A DNA stretch of 64,000 bases from assembly GCF_004366595.1 (NCBI RefSeq), contig NZ_SORE01000024.1, positions 53,010 to 117,009 on the forward strand, written 5' to 3'. This stretch comes from Paraburkholderia rhizosphaerae. Lineage in GTDB: Bacteria > Pseudomonadota > Gammaproteobacteria > Burkholderiales > Burkholderiaceae. Each line of letters opens with the position of its first letter. Within the stretch, counting starts at the first letter, position 1. The position numbers and the translations under genes are program-made. Below the pieces are notes generated by a model, which saw only the letters and a list, made by a program, of their open reading frames with translations, made no database searches and was not told where the DNA came from. Of the stretch, positions 8,704-17,515 are shown in pieces.

Positions 8704-10094
8704 TTGCGCCACTCCTGCGCGCTCCGCGCGGTGTTCAGTGCGTCATCCTCCGGCAGTGGCCGCTGCATCGCGTCTTCGAGCGCATCGGCCGCCTGGCGCG
8801 CCGCAATCACCGCGTCGAGATGGCCGATTTCGCTCGACGCATAGTCGGCCTTTGCTTGCGTGCAAGTCACGCGATCCACGTCGCCCGCGGCAAACCCCGC
8901 AGCTTCGCTGTCGCGCTGTCTGCGCGCCGCGGCCAGATTAGCCTCCGCGATCGGCAGCGCGTCGAGGCTCGAACGGTAACGCGCAACGCCGCGATCGACG
9001 TCGCCGAGAATCGCGTCCTGCAATGCCGCCGTACGTGCGGCCGCCTCCTTGCGCTTCGCGGCCGCCTGCGCGATGCCACCGTGGTTCCGGTCGAAGACGG
9101 GTAACGTGATGCCGGCCAGCCCGAACGCGATCCGGTTCGTGCCGGTGTCGTACGTGTAACCGGAACCGAGATGGATATCCGGATACTGCTTTGCAACCTC
9201 GAGTTGCAATGCCGACTCGGCGGCTGCATAGTCGGCAAGCGACGCGCGCAGGTCCGCGCGATCGAACATCGCGTTGCGCCGCGCGTCAGCGTCGGGCGGC
9301 GCCGGCGGCACCGTTGCGACTGCATCGAAGTCGATCGCGATGTCGTCGAGCGCAGCCTCCGGAACGCCAATCGCCGTGGCGAGCTGAGCCTGCGCCTCCT
9401 GTTGCGCGATGCGCGCAGACGCTAGATCGGCCTGCGCCTGGGTTGCCGCGGCGAGCGCTGCGTCGACGTCCGGCCCCGCGTTCTCGCCGACCGCGCGACG
9501 CTTGCGCACCATCGCGACGATCTGCTGCATTGCGTCCATCTTGGGCGAAAGCCAGCTGACGCGTTCGCGCGCCGCATACAGTGCGAGCATTGCATCGCGC
9601 ACCTGCGCGCTCACTTTCCACGCTTCATTCGCGATGTTCAGGCGCGCCGATTCAGACTGGTGCGACGCCTGATCGACGCGATAACCGCGCTTGCCGGCGG
9701 TTTCAATCGGAATGTCGAGCGAGGGGCCAGTCGTGAACGGCGCACCGGGGCCGGGATTCGGAATCGTATACTCGAACGGCAGTTGCAGGACCGGATTCGG
9801 GATCGCATCGGCGACTTCGATGCCGGCCCGCGCGGTCCCCCACTGCGCACGCGCGACGTCAAGCGCGGGGTTGTAGTACCACGCCGCGAGCGTCAACGAT
9901 TGCCGGCTCCAGCGGGCCGGCGGCCATGGTCCGACGCCGTGGCCGAGTTCGCGCGCGAACCATTCGTGCAGTTCGCCGCTCGCCAGCGAGCGCGTCTCGA
10001 ACCGCTGTGCGAGTTGTGCGGGTGCAATCGGCTGCGCGCGATAGGTCGCGCAACCGCTCAGAAAAATGAAAACAATCAACAGCGCGTCGCGCAT
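8700..10094 (-). CDS. TolC-family outer-membrane factor (lipoprotein)
   Basis: 464 residues. The N-terminus LLIVFIFLSGCATYRAQP has a lipobox, LSGC. Two long Ala/Gln/Arg-rich helical repeats follow, as in the OprM/CusC group, with segments such as RAQWGTARAGIEVADAIPNPVLQLPFEYTIPNPGPG and GLAGITLPVFDRNHGGIAQAAAKR (the conserved P-hinge of the family). It should form the outer-membrane exit duct for the adjacent adaptor and pump. It starts 54 bp after the sensor-kinase stop and its own stop overlaps the adaptor start. Confidence 0.9.
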   Translation of the reverse strand: MRDALLIVFIFLSGCATYRAQPIAPAQLAQRFETRSLASGELHEWFARELGHGVGPWPPARWSRQSLTLAAWYYNPALDVARAQWGTARAGIEVADAIPNPVLQLPFEYTIPNPGPGAPFTTGPSLDIPIETAGKRGYRVDQASHQSESARLNIANEAWKVSAQVRDAMLALYAARERVSWLSPKMDAMQQIVAMVRKRRAVGENAGPDVDAALAAATQAQADLASARIAQQEAQAQLATAIGVPEAALDDIAIDFDAVATVPPAPPDADARRNAMFDRADLRASLADYAAAESALQLEVAKQYPDIHLGSGYTYDTGTNRIAFGLAGITLPVFDRNHGGIAQAAAKRKEAAARTAALQDAILGDVDRGVARYRSSLDALPIAEANLAAARRQRDSEAAGFAAGDVDRVTCTQAKADYASSEIGHLDAVIAARQAADALEDAMQRPLPEDDALNTARSAQEWRK

Positions 10095-10148
10095 GCCGGC
10101 ATCCGTCAGTCCAGTCGCCGTCCATCGGGACGGTTCCGGACCCGGATG

Positions 10149-11483
10149 CTACGCACCTGTCTGTGAAATTTTCGTCAACGACGGAGAGGACTGCGGGTCT
10201 GGCCGCGACCCACCCGCGAGCGGCAGACCCAGCGACGCGACAGTGCCTCGTCCGGGTTCGCTGTCGATCGTGATCGTCCAGCCATAGCGCGCGCAGATCT
10301 TGCGCACGATTGCCAGCCCAATACCGTAGCCGCATGACGGCGAAGATGCGTCGTCCGCGCGATAGAAGCGCTCGAAAACATGCGGCAGCGCATCCGCGGC
10401 GATGCCGTTGCCCGTGTCGTCAATGCGCAACCGGCCGCGGGTCCATCCAAATCGGACGTGTCCACTGGACGTGTGGCGCACGGCGTTGTCGATCAGGTTG
10501 GATAGCACAATTGCGAGTGCGGGCTGGTTCACATCCACATATACCGCGTCATCGACGTCGACGATCGACTCGACGCCTTTGCAGCGCATCGTCGCGACAA
10601 ACGGCTGCAATGCATCGTGGACCCGCGCGACAAGCCGCTGCGGCTGCGTGCGCCCGGACGATTCCTCGCGCGCGAGCAGCAGCAGCGCATTGACCGTATC
10701 GCGCATGTGGTCCGCCGCGCGCTCGATCTGCGCGAGCCGTGCGCGAGACTTGTCGCCGATCGCCGTTTCCTCGGCGAGCAATTCAACACTCGTTTTGATA
10801 GTGGTCAGCGGTGTGCGAAGTTCGTGGCTGACGTTGCCGGTAAACTCCTTTTCCCGCTCGATCATGTCGGCCATGCGCCGATGATAGTCGTTGAACGCAT
10901 CGACGAGCCCGACCAGTTCGGCTTCGTCGAACTTGCCTGGATTGATCGACGCCGAACGCTCATGCTGCAGTGCCTTGACCTGCCGCGCCAGTCCCGCAAC
11001 CTGACGCACCAGCAACCCGGACAAACCGAACGCAAGCCAGATCGTCAGCAGCGCAAATGCGCCGGTGCCAGCCATCAGCGTATCGATCACGCGTTTAAAG
11101 TGCTTTTCGTAGGCGCTGAAGTCGTAGACGCGATAGAGACGCGACCCGTTAAGCGCAACGACCGAAACGTGAATCTCCCGACCATCGACGATGATCTCGT
11201 GTGTGCCATCCGGCAACGCGGCTGTTGTCGCCGGCAACGCGATGTGCGACTTGTCGGTGGTCGACAGGTAGCCTTGGAGTTGTTCGTCGAATGGTGGCAA
11301 TAACGCCGGATTCGCTTGATAGCTTCGCAACACGCTCATCATGTCGTCGCGAATCAGCGCGGCAATCAGGCGCTCTTCCTGCGCTTCGGCGAACAGCCGG
11401 ACCCCTAGCGCCTGCGCGATGAGCAACACGATCGTCAGCGCCGAGAAGACGAGCGCAACCTTCAGGCGCAGGCTACGCCGCAT
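10149..11483 (-). CDS. Sensor histidine kinase (EnvZ/QseC-like, HAMP-type)
   Basis: 444 residues. A transmembrane helix (about 7-30), a periplasmic sensor of about 100 residues, a second helix (about 135-158), and a linker that can form HAMP plus coiled coil. The HisKA box is FTGNVSHELRTPL with His220. The ATPase domain shows the N-box (LSNLIDNAVRHT), DDTGNGIA and GYGIGLAIVRK. It overlaps the regulator gene by 11 bp, so the two are a cognate pair. Its position between a TonB-dependent receptor and an efflux system suggests it senses the exported or imported compound in the periplasm. The ligand is unknown. Confidence 0.9.
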   Translation of the reverse strand: MRRSLRLKVALVFSALTIVLLIAQALGVRLFAEAQEERLIAALIRDDMMSVLRSYQANPALLPPFDEQLQGYLSTTDKSHIALPATTAALPDGTHEIIVDGREIHVSVVALNGSRLYRVYDFSAYEKHFKRVIDTLMAGTGAFALLTIWLAFGLSGLLVRQVAGLARQVKALQHERSASINPGKFDEAELVGLVDAFNDYHRRMADMIEREKEFTGNVSHELRTPLTTIKTSVELLAEETAIGDKSRARLAQIERAADHMRDTVNALLLLAREESSGRTQPQRLVARVHDALQPFVATMRCKGVESIVDVDDAVYVDVNQPALAIVLSNLIDNAVRHTSSGHVRFGWTRGRLRIDDTGNGIAADALPHVFERFYRADDASSPSCGYGIGLAIVRKICARYGWTITIDSEPGRGTVASLGLPLAGGSRPDPQSSPSLTKISQTGA

Positions 11484-12162
11484 CGCGGTCTTCCGCGACT
11501 AAGCGGTAACCGAGTCCATGCACGGTTTCGATCAGTTCCGCTTCGCCCGGCTGGCTGAGCGCCTTGCGCAACGTATAGATGTGCGCACGTAGCGTGTCGC
11601 TATCCGGCAACTCCTCTCCCCACAATTGCGCTTCGAGTTCGGCTCGCCCGAGCACCCGATTCGGCGATTGCATCAGAATACGCAGCAAATGCAGGCATTT
11701 CGGCTTGAGCCTGATCGCGCGGCCGTTGCGTTCGACCGCAAGCGTGGCCAGGTCGAGCCGTACCCCTGCGCAAAAAATTTCCTGCCGGGCAACCTGCCCG
11801 CGGTAGCGCTTGATCAGCGCATCCAGACGCGCGCCGACTTCCTTCAGCGAGAACGGTTTCACCAGGTAGTCGTCGGCGCCATGTCCGAAGCCTTCGAGCT
11901 TGTCGTCGAGCGTGTCTTTCGCGGTCAGCATCAGCACTGGCGTGTCGCGGCGTGCTTCGCTGCGCAACTTGCGGCACAACGTCAGGCCATCCATGCCCGG
12001 CAACGTGAGGTCTAGCAGGATCGCGTCCCATGCATCGGCCAGCGCGAATCGCAGGCCGGAGGTTCCCGTATCGGCGACGTCTACCTCGAAGCCGCGACCC
12101 TCCAGATAGTCGTAAAGGTTCGCGGCAATGGCCGGGTCGTCCTCGACAATCAGCACCTTCAT
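11473..12162 (-). CDS. OmpR-family response regulator
   Basis: 229 residues. The start at 12162 (MKVLIVEDDPAIAANL) is the natural receiver start; the upstream frame runs into the receptor gene. The phosphoacceptor is Asp51 in ILLDLTLPGMDG, with the MLTAKD and VKPF motifs following. The C-terminal winged helix (PKCLHLLRILMQSPNRVLGR to HGLGYRLVAED) is OmpR/PhoB type. It lies 31 bp after the receptor stop and overlaps the kinase gene. It probably activates this same operon in response to the signal read by the kinase, which is inference from position. Confidence 0.92.
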   Translation of the reverse strand: MKVLIVEDDPAIAANLYDYLEGRGFEVDVADTGTSGLRFALADAWDAILLDLTLPGMDGLTLCRKLRSEARRDTPVLMLTAKDTLDDKLEGFGHGADDYLVKPFSLKEVGARLDALIKRYRGQVARQEIFCAGVRLDLATLAVERNGRAIRLKPKCLHLLRILMQSPNRVLGRAELEAQLWGEELPDSDTLRAHIYTLRKALSQPGEAELIETVHGLGYRLVAEDRDAA

Positions 12163-12193
12163 ATACGCATCGTCGCCGGTTGCTCCCGCTTGA

Positions 12194-14404
12194 TCAAAAG
12201 TCGGCGTGCACGGTAACGTAGGCGGCCAACGGCGGACCAACATACGCGCCGACCACGTTGGTCGCGGTGAAGTAGCGCTGGTTGGTGACGTTATCGATGT
12301 TGAGATCGACGCCCCAGTGGTGCTCCGCATAACCGAACTGCAGGTTCTCGATCAGGGAAGCGGGGGCCCAGTCGTTGCCGTTCGCAAAACCGTTCGTCAT
12401 GCGGCTGATGTAGTTGATGCCCGCCCCTGCGTGAAAGCCGGCTGTACCGAACAGGCTGAAGCGGTACGTCGTCCACAGGTTCGCCATATAGGCTGGCACA
12501 CCCTGCGGGACCGTCCCGACCGAGCTCGGGGTGTCTTGACTGTCGGTGATACGCGCATGCTCATAGGTGAAATTCGCATAAATATGCCAGGCCGATGTGA
12601 GATCCGCGTCGAACGACACTTCAGCTCCACGCGTGCGTTGCGCATCGAACGCGATCTGGTCGTCGCCGAATGGCGTCGCCACGTGGTCCCGCTTCACGTC
12701 GAACAGCGCGGTGTTAAGCACGTAGCGCCCATCGTCGAATGACCACTTCACGCCTAGCTCGTACTGCAGCGCGGATTCCGGAGGGCCGATCGAAAACGCC
12801 GTGTTTTCCGAGTTGAAATTCGCGAGGTAGCTGCGCGATACGCCAACATACGGCGTCATCCACGGCGTGACCTTGTACAGCACGCCGGCGTTCCAGCTGG
12901 TCGGCGCATCGTTACGCGTGTACGTATTGCCCTGGACCAGCGTTATGCCGTCGTTGGCCGTACGGTTCGGCTCGCCGGGGACCGGGTTCAGCGTCAGCGA
13001 TGTGCCGAACCAATCCTTGCGCACACCCGCACGGACTTTGAATCTATCCGTCACATCCACCTGATCCGTTGCATAGAGGCTATAGAAATTCCCCACCACG
13101 TGGTCGTTCTGACACGAGTGAGAGGGCGAGCACTGAAAGTTGAGGTTCGCGATCGAGGTTTCCGGAGGCACCGGCGCAAAAATGTTGTCGATGTCCGGAA
13201 GATCCGCGGTCGTCTTTGCACTGTTGAGATCCTGGTGCAGGTATTCGAAGCCCGTCAGCAGCGTATGGTGCACGCCACCCGTCGAGAATTTCCAGACCGG
13301 CTCTAACTGGTAATCGATTGTGTTCAGCGAATCATCCTGATCGCGTAGCTGGCGGCCGGTAAACGTGGTGCCTTTGACCTTCGCGTGCGTGCTATCGCCG
13401 TTGCTGAAAAAGTCCAGCGTGTGGTGCAGGTACGACAGGCGATTATTGATCGTCAGGTAGTCGCCGATGCGCCATTCATCCGAAAGCGTGGTGCGGACGT
13501 AGTTACCGTGCGCGTTGGCGAACGGTGTCGAAAACCTGGCGTCGAAAGGAACGCTGCGGATAGGCGCCCCCTTGAAGTAGATCAGCCCATATGAATCGGG
13601 CGTTGCCATATAGTCCTGCGCGTCGACTGAGAATTCGATCTTGTGGTCGCCGATTTTCCATTGCAGATCAGGGCGGATTTCCTTGTTCCACGATGACAGG
13701 TCGCGGTAGCCGTCAGACCGGGCGCCCCCGACGTCCAGACGATAGTTCAGTCCATCGATGCCAGTTGGGCCCGTGACATAGCCCGTCGCATTGACGGTGC
13801 CGAACGAGCCGGCCTGAACACTGCCGCCCCAGTGAAACTGGGCCGACGGCGTGTAGTGAATCAGATTGATCGAGCCGCCCGGAGGGCCGCTGCCGAGCAG
13901 CGCCGACCCTGGTCCTTCAAGCACTTCGATCCGCTCGACCCCCAGCAGTGAATGCGTCGGGCCGTTGACCTGATCGCCATCCGAGAAGCCGTCATCATAA
14001 GTCTGCGCTTGCAGGCCGCGAATCATGAAGTGGTCGGTGAAGCCCTTTGAATCGGTACCACCATAATTGACACCGGAGAAGTTGCCGTTACGGATCGCCT
14101 CCTGTAACGACGTGGCGCCTTGCTCATCGAGAATCGCGCGCGGAACTTCCTGCACGCTCATTGGCAGATCACCCAGCGGTGTGCCTGTTTTGCTCGCGTT
14201 GACGACCTGGTCAGGATCGTTGACGTTGTCCGGACCGGTGGTCATTTTCGACGCGTCGACAACGATAGGCTTCAATGTGACAGGCGCTTCGGTTTGTTGA
14301 GCGGTTGAGGGTCGATTCTGTTGAGCTTGCGCCGTTTTGGCAAATCCAATCGTCGCAAAGGTAACGGATACCGCAACTGCGATGCTCAAGCGGGAGGCTC
14401 TCAT
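12194..14404 (-). CDS. TonB-dependent outer-membrane receptor (siderophore-receptor type)
   Basis: 736 residues: a signal peptide (to about TAQAQ), a TonB-box-like stretch (VTLKPIVVDAS), and a plug domain with DLPMSVQEVPRAILDEQGATSLQEAIRN, FMIRGLQAQTYDDGF and VERIEVLEGPGSALLGSGPPGGSINLI. A 22-strand barrel follows, ending in VTVHADF with a terminal Phe. The plug motifs match the ferric-siderophore receptor subfamily. It should import a chelated metal or other large ligand using TonB energy. It heads a run of six minus-strand genes spaced by 31 bp or less, or overlapping, apart from 54 bp before the outer-membrane factor. No FecR-like signalling domain is visible, in line with use of a two-component system. 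Confidence 0.92.
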   Translation of the reverse strand: MRASRLSIAVAVSVTFATIGFAKTAQAQQNRPSTAQQTEAPVTLKPIVVDASKMTTGPDNVNDPDQVVNASKTGTPLGDLPMSVQEVPRAILDEQGATSLQEAIRNGNFSGVNYGGTDSKGFTDHFMIRGLQAQTYDDGFSDGDQVNGPTHSLLGVERIEVLEGPGSALLGSGPPGGSINLIHYTPSAQFHWGGSVQAGSFGTVNATGYVTGPTGIDGLNYRLDVGGARSDGYRDLSSWNKEIRPDLQWKIGDHKIEFSVDAQDYMATPDSYGLIYFKGAPIRSVPFDARFSTPFANAHGNYVRTTLSDEWRIGDYLTINNRLSYLHHTLDFFSNGDSTHAKVKGTTFTGRQLRDQDDSLNTIDYQLEPVWKFSTGGVHHTLLTGFEYLHQDLNSAKTTADLPDIDNIFAPVPPETSIANLNFQCSPSHSCQNDHVVGNFYSLYATDQVDVTDRFKVRAGVRKDWFGTSLTLNPVPGEPNRTANDGITLVQGNTYTRNDAPTSWNAGVLYKVTPWMTPYVGVSRSYLANFNSENTAFSIGPPESALQYELGVKWSFDDGRYVLNTALFDVKRDHVATPFGDDQIAFDAQRTRGAEVSFDADLTSAWHIYANFTYEHARITDSQDTPSSVGTVPQGVPAYMANLWTTYRFSLFGTAGFHAGAGINYISRMTNGFANGNDWAPASLIENLQFGYAEHHWGVDLNIDNVTNQRYFTATNVVGAYVGPPLAAYVTVHADF

Positions 14405-14432
14405 TCAAAACTCTGTACCATAGATTAATTGT

Positions 14433-14469
14433 TATATGTAGTGCAAACTAAAAATATTACCTACATATA
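14433..14469. promoter_or_regulatory. Inverted repeat upstream of the TonB receptor operon
   Basis: TATATGTAG at 14433-14441 and CTACATATA at 14461-14469 form a perfect 9-bp inverted repeat with a 19-bp AT-rich spacer, 29 bp upstream of the receptor ATG. It lies where an operator or promoter for the receptor/two-component/efflux operon would be expected. The binding protein is unknown; the encoded OmpR-type regulator is the first candidate, Fur the second. Confidence 0.4.
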
Positions 14470-14605
14470 TGGTCAGTGGATTTGCACAGGTAACTGCGTA
14501 TATGAAGCTACGCAGTCACCCGCCGTTACCGGTTACTTCCGATCGCGCGCATCAGGGAAACGCCGGTTCATCCGATGCGCTCGACCGAACCAACACTACA
14601 CCGGC

Positions 14606-17515
14606 TTAATCGTCGTCGCCGTCATCATCTGCCGTCGCGACCACCTTCGATCCGTCAGCACTCACCTTCGTGTAGATCGAATGCGGTTCCGGATAGGGCT
14701 TGTTACCCATCACGCCCTTCCACAGCACATGGTTGAACAGCTCCGGCGGAATCCGATCCTCTTTCGAAAAGTCGAAGTCCTTCGTCGCGTCCGCCCAGTA
14801 CGTCGCGTCATGCAGCGGATGAATGTCCGGACCCTGAGCAAACTGGTTACCGTCATTACCGCTCTTCGTCGAGCCCGTGGCCACGTTGCCGACGTTCGTA
14901 CCCTTCAGGATCGTCGATGCGACAGCCGTGTATGTCCACGAACCGTTCCCCCTCGTGTCGAAGAGGTCAGTCATCGGCTTCGCGTACGCGGTGTTCAGGT
15001 CGATGTGCGGCGTACCGAGCAGGTCTTCCATCGTGCGGATCGCGTCGACCTGCGTGTAGTTGGTGCTGACGACGGCGTGCTTCTTCACGTACGGACCGAC
15101 CACGTATGCGGTCGAGCGGTGTGAGTCGACGTGGTCGGAGCCCGCCTGCGAGTCATCCTCAACCACCACGATCATCGTGTCCCGCGCATACGGGCTGTTC
15201 GCGACAGTCTCGATCAGCTTGCCAACGGCGAAGTCGTTATCCGCTTCTTCCTGCTCCGCGGAACCCATCTGGCCAACGTTCTGCGTAAAGCTGCCCGTGT
15301 GATCCGAGCCCATGCGAACGAGTTCGAATGACGGCAGCCCACCGTTCTTCACGTACTGCTGGAACTCACGGTTCCATTCCAGTTCGCGGAACGTGTCCGG
15401 ATAAGCCTGATCGAAGCCGCGATAGTACTCATCGGTGCGGTTGACGAGCGTCGGCTTGATGGGGTGAGCCTGAACGATGTTGGCGCCGGCCGGGTCGAGC
15501 AGCGGGCTTGCGATCGTGCCGATCGAGCCCACGTTGTTGACCATGCCGCCATAGTTGCGCACCGTACCGCCAGCGGCGAGCACCGCATCATAGATGTTGG
15601 CCTGCTGGTAGCCGAACGGCGCATCCGGTACCGAGATATCGGCGATGCCCGGCAGCGCATTGGCCGCGCCGCCCGGCAGTGACGACGTGGCGTTTGTGAC
15701 GGAGCCGTTCGTGGCAGCGTCGCGCGCGGCGGTCGTAGCCAGTCCAACCGGCAGGCCGCGATTGTCACCTTCGGTTTCGTACGACATGCCGCGGTTCACG
15801 CCAGCGTAATTTTCCTGCTGCGAAACTTCCTCAGTCGGCGTGATGTGCCCGTGCTGCACCCACGACCAGCCATCCATCGAACCATCGCCCGGATCCATGA
15901 AGTGGTCGATCGTGACGAAGCTCTGAGCGATGTTGTGGAAGTTCGGCGTCGTCGACTTGCCGTACATCGTCAGCGTCGGATCGGCGTCCGCGCCATTGCC
16001 CAGGTCGCCGAGGATCTGGTCGAACGTGCGGTTTTCCTTCACGACGTAGATCACGTGCCGGATGTGATCGCGCATGAACTTCATCGTCTTGCGATCGTTG
16101 TCCGACTCTTTTTCCGAGTAGTGGTTATTCTCGTCCACCTGGCTGGTCAGACGGTCGAGCTGACCATCGCGCGGAAGCGGCGCGCTCAAGAGCGTGCTCT
16201 GCTCGAGACCGAACTGGTACTGCGCCTGCACGCCCTGCGCCGTATAGAGCGGGTTCGGGCCGGTGACCGACTTGCCGTTGATGATGTACATCTGCGAACC
16301 ATCGGCGCTGATCGTGATGTCCTTCGGCGCATAGGCGGTCGGCATGAAACCTTCGACGTGGTACGCATTGTTGCCGTCGTGCGAGATCACAGCGATCGAG
16401 TTGTCACCGTTGTTGACGGCATACAGTGTCCGGCCGTCGCGGGAAACAGTCACGTTGACGGTATCGCGGCCGCTGTACGTTCCATGACCGTTGCCGTTGC
16501 CATTGCCGTGACCATTGCCATTGCCCACATCGATTGCGAGGTCGATGGTCTTATCGACCTTGTGGCGAGCCGTATCGATGACGGCGATCTGATCGGCATT
16601 CGAGACCGCGACGTAGAGCTTCGACTCGTCCGGCGAAAGCGACATGCCGTACGCATTGCCCTGCACCGGGATGCGCTTGATGAACCGCGGCGCAGCCGGG
16701 TTCGCCAGATTCAACACCACGACTTCACGGTCACGTACCGACGAGACGAACGCGGTGCCGTCGGACTTGAGCGACACGGCCCACGGATATTCGCCACCGG
16801 CCACGCCTTGCTGGCCCGACGTGTTGAACGGACGCAGATCGTATTCCGACATGAGCGTGTTCGAGCTCGTATCGATGATGGAAATCGAATCGTTGTAGTT
16901 GTTGGCGACGACAAGCATCCGACCATCAGCGGACAAAGCGAGGCCACCTGCGTTCGGCTTCACGCCCGAACCGATACCCTTGCTGTGGTTCAGCCCGATG
17001 GCTGCGGTCTGCGCCCATTGTGCCGACGGAGCAGTGGAAGCGCGGCTGTACACATAGACCTTGTCGTCAGCGCCACCGGTACCGTACAGCGTCTTGTTGC
17101 CGTTCCAGACGAGTCCATCGAACGCGTTGTTCTGGTGAATCGCTTGCACCAGCTTCGGGGCGGTCTTGTTACGACCCGACACGTCATAGATGAAGATGTA
17201 CTGGGTCGAATCGGCCGTATCGAGCGTGGCGTTGTTAGAGCCGGTGTACACCGTGTTGTAGCCGGCAGTGATCACCGCCAGGGTGTTGCCGTCCGGGCTG
17301 AGTTGCGATTTGATCGCACCGCTCACGACCTGTGTCGGTTTGGCCGACAGTTGCGGATTCAGCAGTTGAGCAACAGCACCGGGGATGGCCATCGGGGAGA
17401 TGAATTGGCCAGTTGGCAAAAGCTCCATGTTGCCTTGCGGCGCAGCCATGGCTAGACCCAGACTACTCGTAATCAGGCCGGCGGCAAGCCCGACCTGGAC
17501 GATGTTGCGATTCAT
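14606..17515 (-). CDS. Exported YncE-like beta-propeller / phosphoesterase fusion
   Basis: 969 residues. The start at 17515 is supported by GGAGGATCACA. A signal peptide ends near AMA-APQ. Residues from about 55 to 440 are a seven-bladed propeller of the YncE/surface-layer type with repeated motifs such as VVANNYNDSISIIDTSSNTL and LYVAVSNADQIAVIDTARHKVDKTI. The rest is an alkaline-phosphatase-fold phosphoesterase: VKENRTFDQILGDLG, FVTIDHFMDPGDGSMDGWSW and VVVEDDSQAGSDHVDSHRSTAYVVGP carry metal-binding Asp/His candidates. Inserted in the propeller is a Gly-Asn-His run (about 345-360). It resembles phospholipase-C/acid-phosphatase-like exoproteins, probably periplasmic or secreted. The substrate is unknown. 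Confidence 0.85.
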   Translation of the reverse strand: MNRNIVQVGLAAGLITSSLGLAMAAPQGNMELLPTGQFISPMAIPGAVAQLLNPQLSAKPTQVVSGAIKSQLSPDGNTLAVITAGYNTVYTGSNNATLDTADSTQYIFIYDVSGRNKTAPKLVQAIHQNNAFDGLVWNGNKTLYGTGGADDKVYVYSRASTAPSAQWAQTAAIGLNHSKGIGSGVKPNAGGLALSADGRMLVVANNYNDSISIIDTSSNTLMSEYDLRPFNTSGQQGVAGGEYPWAVSLKSDGTAFVSSVRDREVVVLNLANPAAPRFIKRIPVQGNAYGMSLSPDESKLYVAVSNADQIAVIDTARHKVDKTIDLAIDVGNGNGHGNGNGNGHGTYSGRDTVNVTVSRDGRTLYAVNNGDNSIAVISHDGNNAYHVEGFMPTAYAPKDITISADGSQMYIINGKSVTGPNPLYTAQGVQAQYQFGLEQSTLLSAPLPRDGQLDRLTSQVDENNHYSEKESDNDRKTMKFMRDHIRHVIYVVKENRTFDQILGDLGNGADADPTLTMYGKSTTPNFHNIAQSFVTIDHFMDPGDGSMDGWSWVQHGHITPTEEVSQQENYAGVNRGMSYETEGDNRGLPVGLATTAARDAATNGSVTNATSSLPGGAANALPGIADISVPDAPFGYQQANIYDAVLAAGGTVRNYGGMVNNVGSIGTIASPLLDPAGANIVQAHPIKPTLVNRTDEYYRGFDQAYPDTFRELEWNREFQQYVKNGGLPSFELVRMGSDHTGSFTQNVGQMGSAEQEEADNDFAVGKLIETVANSPYARDTMIVVVEDDSQAGSDHVDSHRSTAYVVGPYVKKHAVVSTNYTQVDAIRTMEDLLGTPHIDLNTAYAKPMTDLFDTRGNGSWTYTAVASTILKGTNVGNVATGSTKSGNDGNQFAQGPDIHPLHDATYWADATKDFDFSKEDRIPPELFNHVLWKGVMGNKPYPEPHSIYTKVSADGSKVVATADDDGDDD

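Noticed and set aside
16470..16530. Short regular repeats as a CRISPR-like array
   Set aside because: They are in-frame Gly-Asn-His codons within a gene, with no spacers.
15845..17455. 536-codon open frame on the plus strand
   Set aside because: Antisense shadow of the propeller/phosphoesterase gene, whose signal peptide, motifs and ribosome site are clear; the shadow is rich in Arg, Val and Asp without family motifs.
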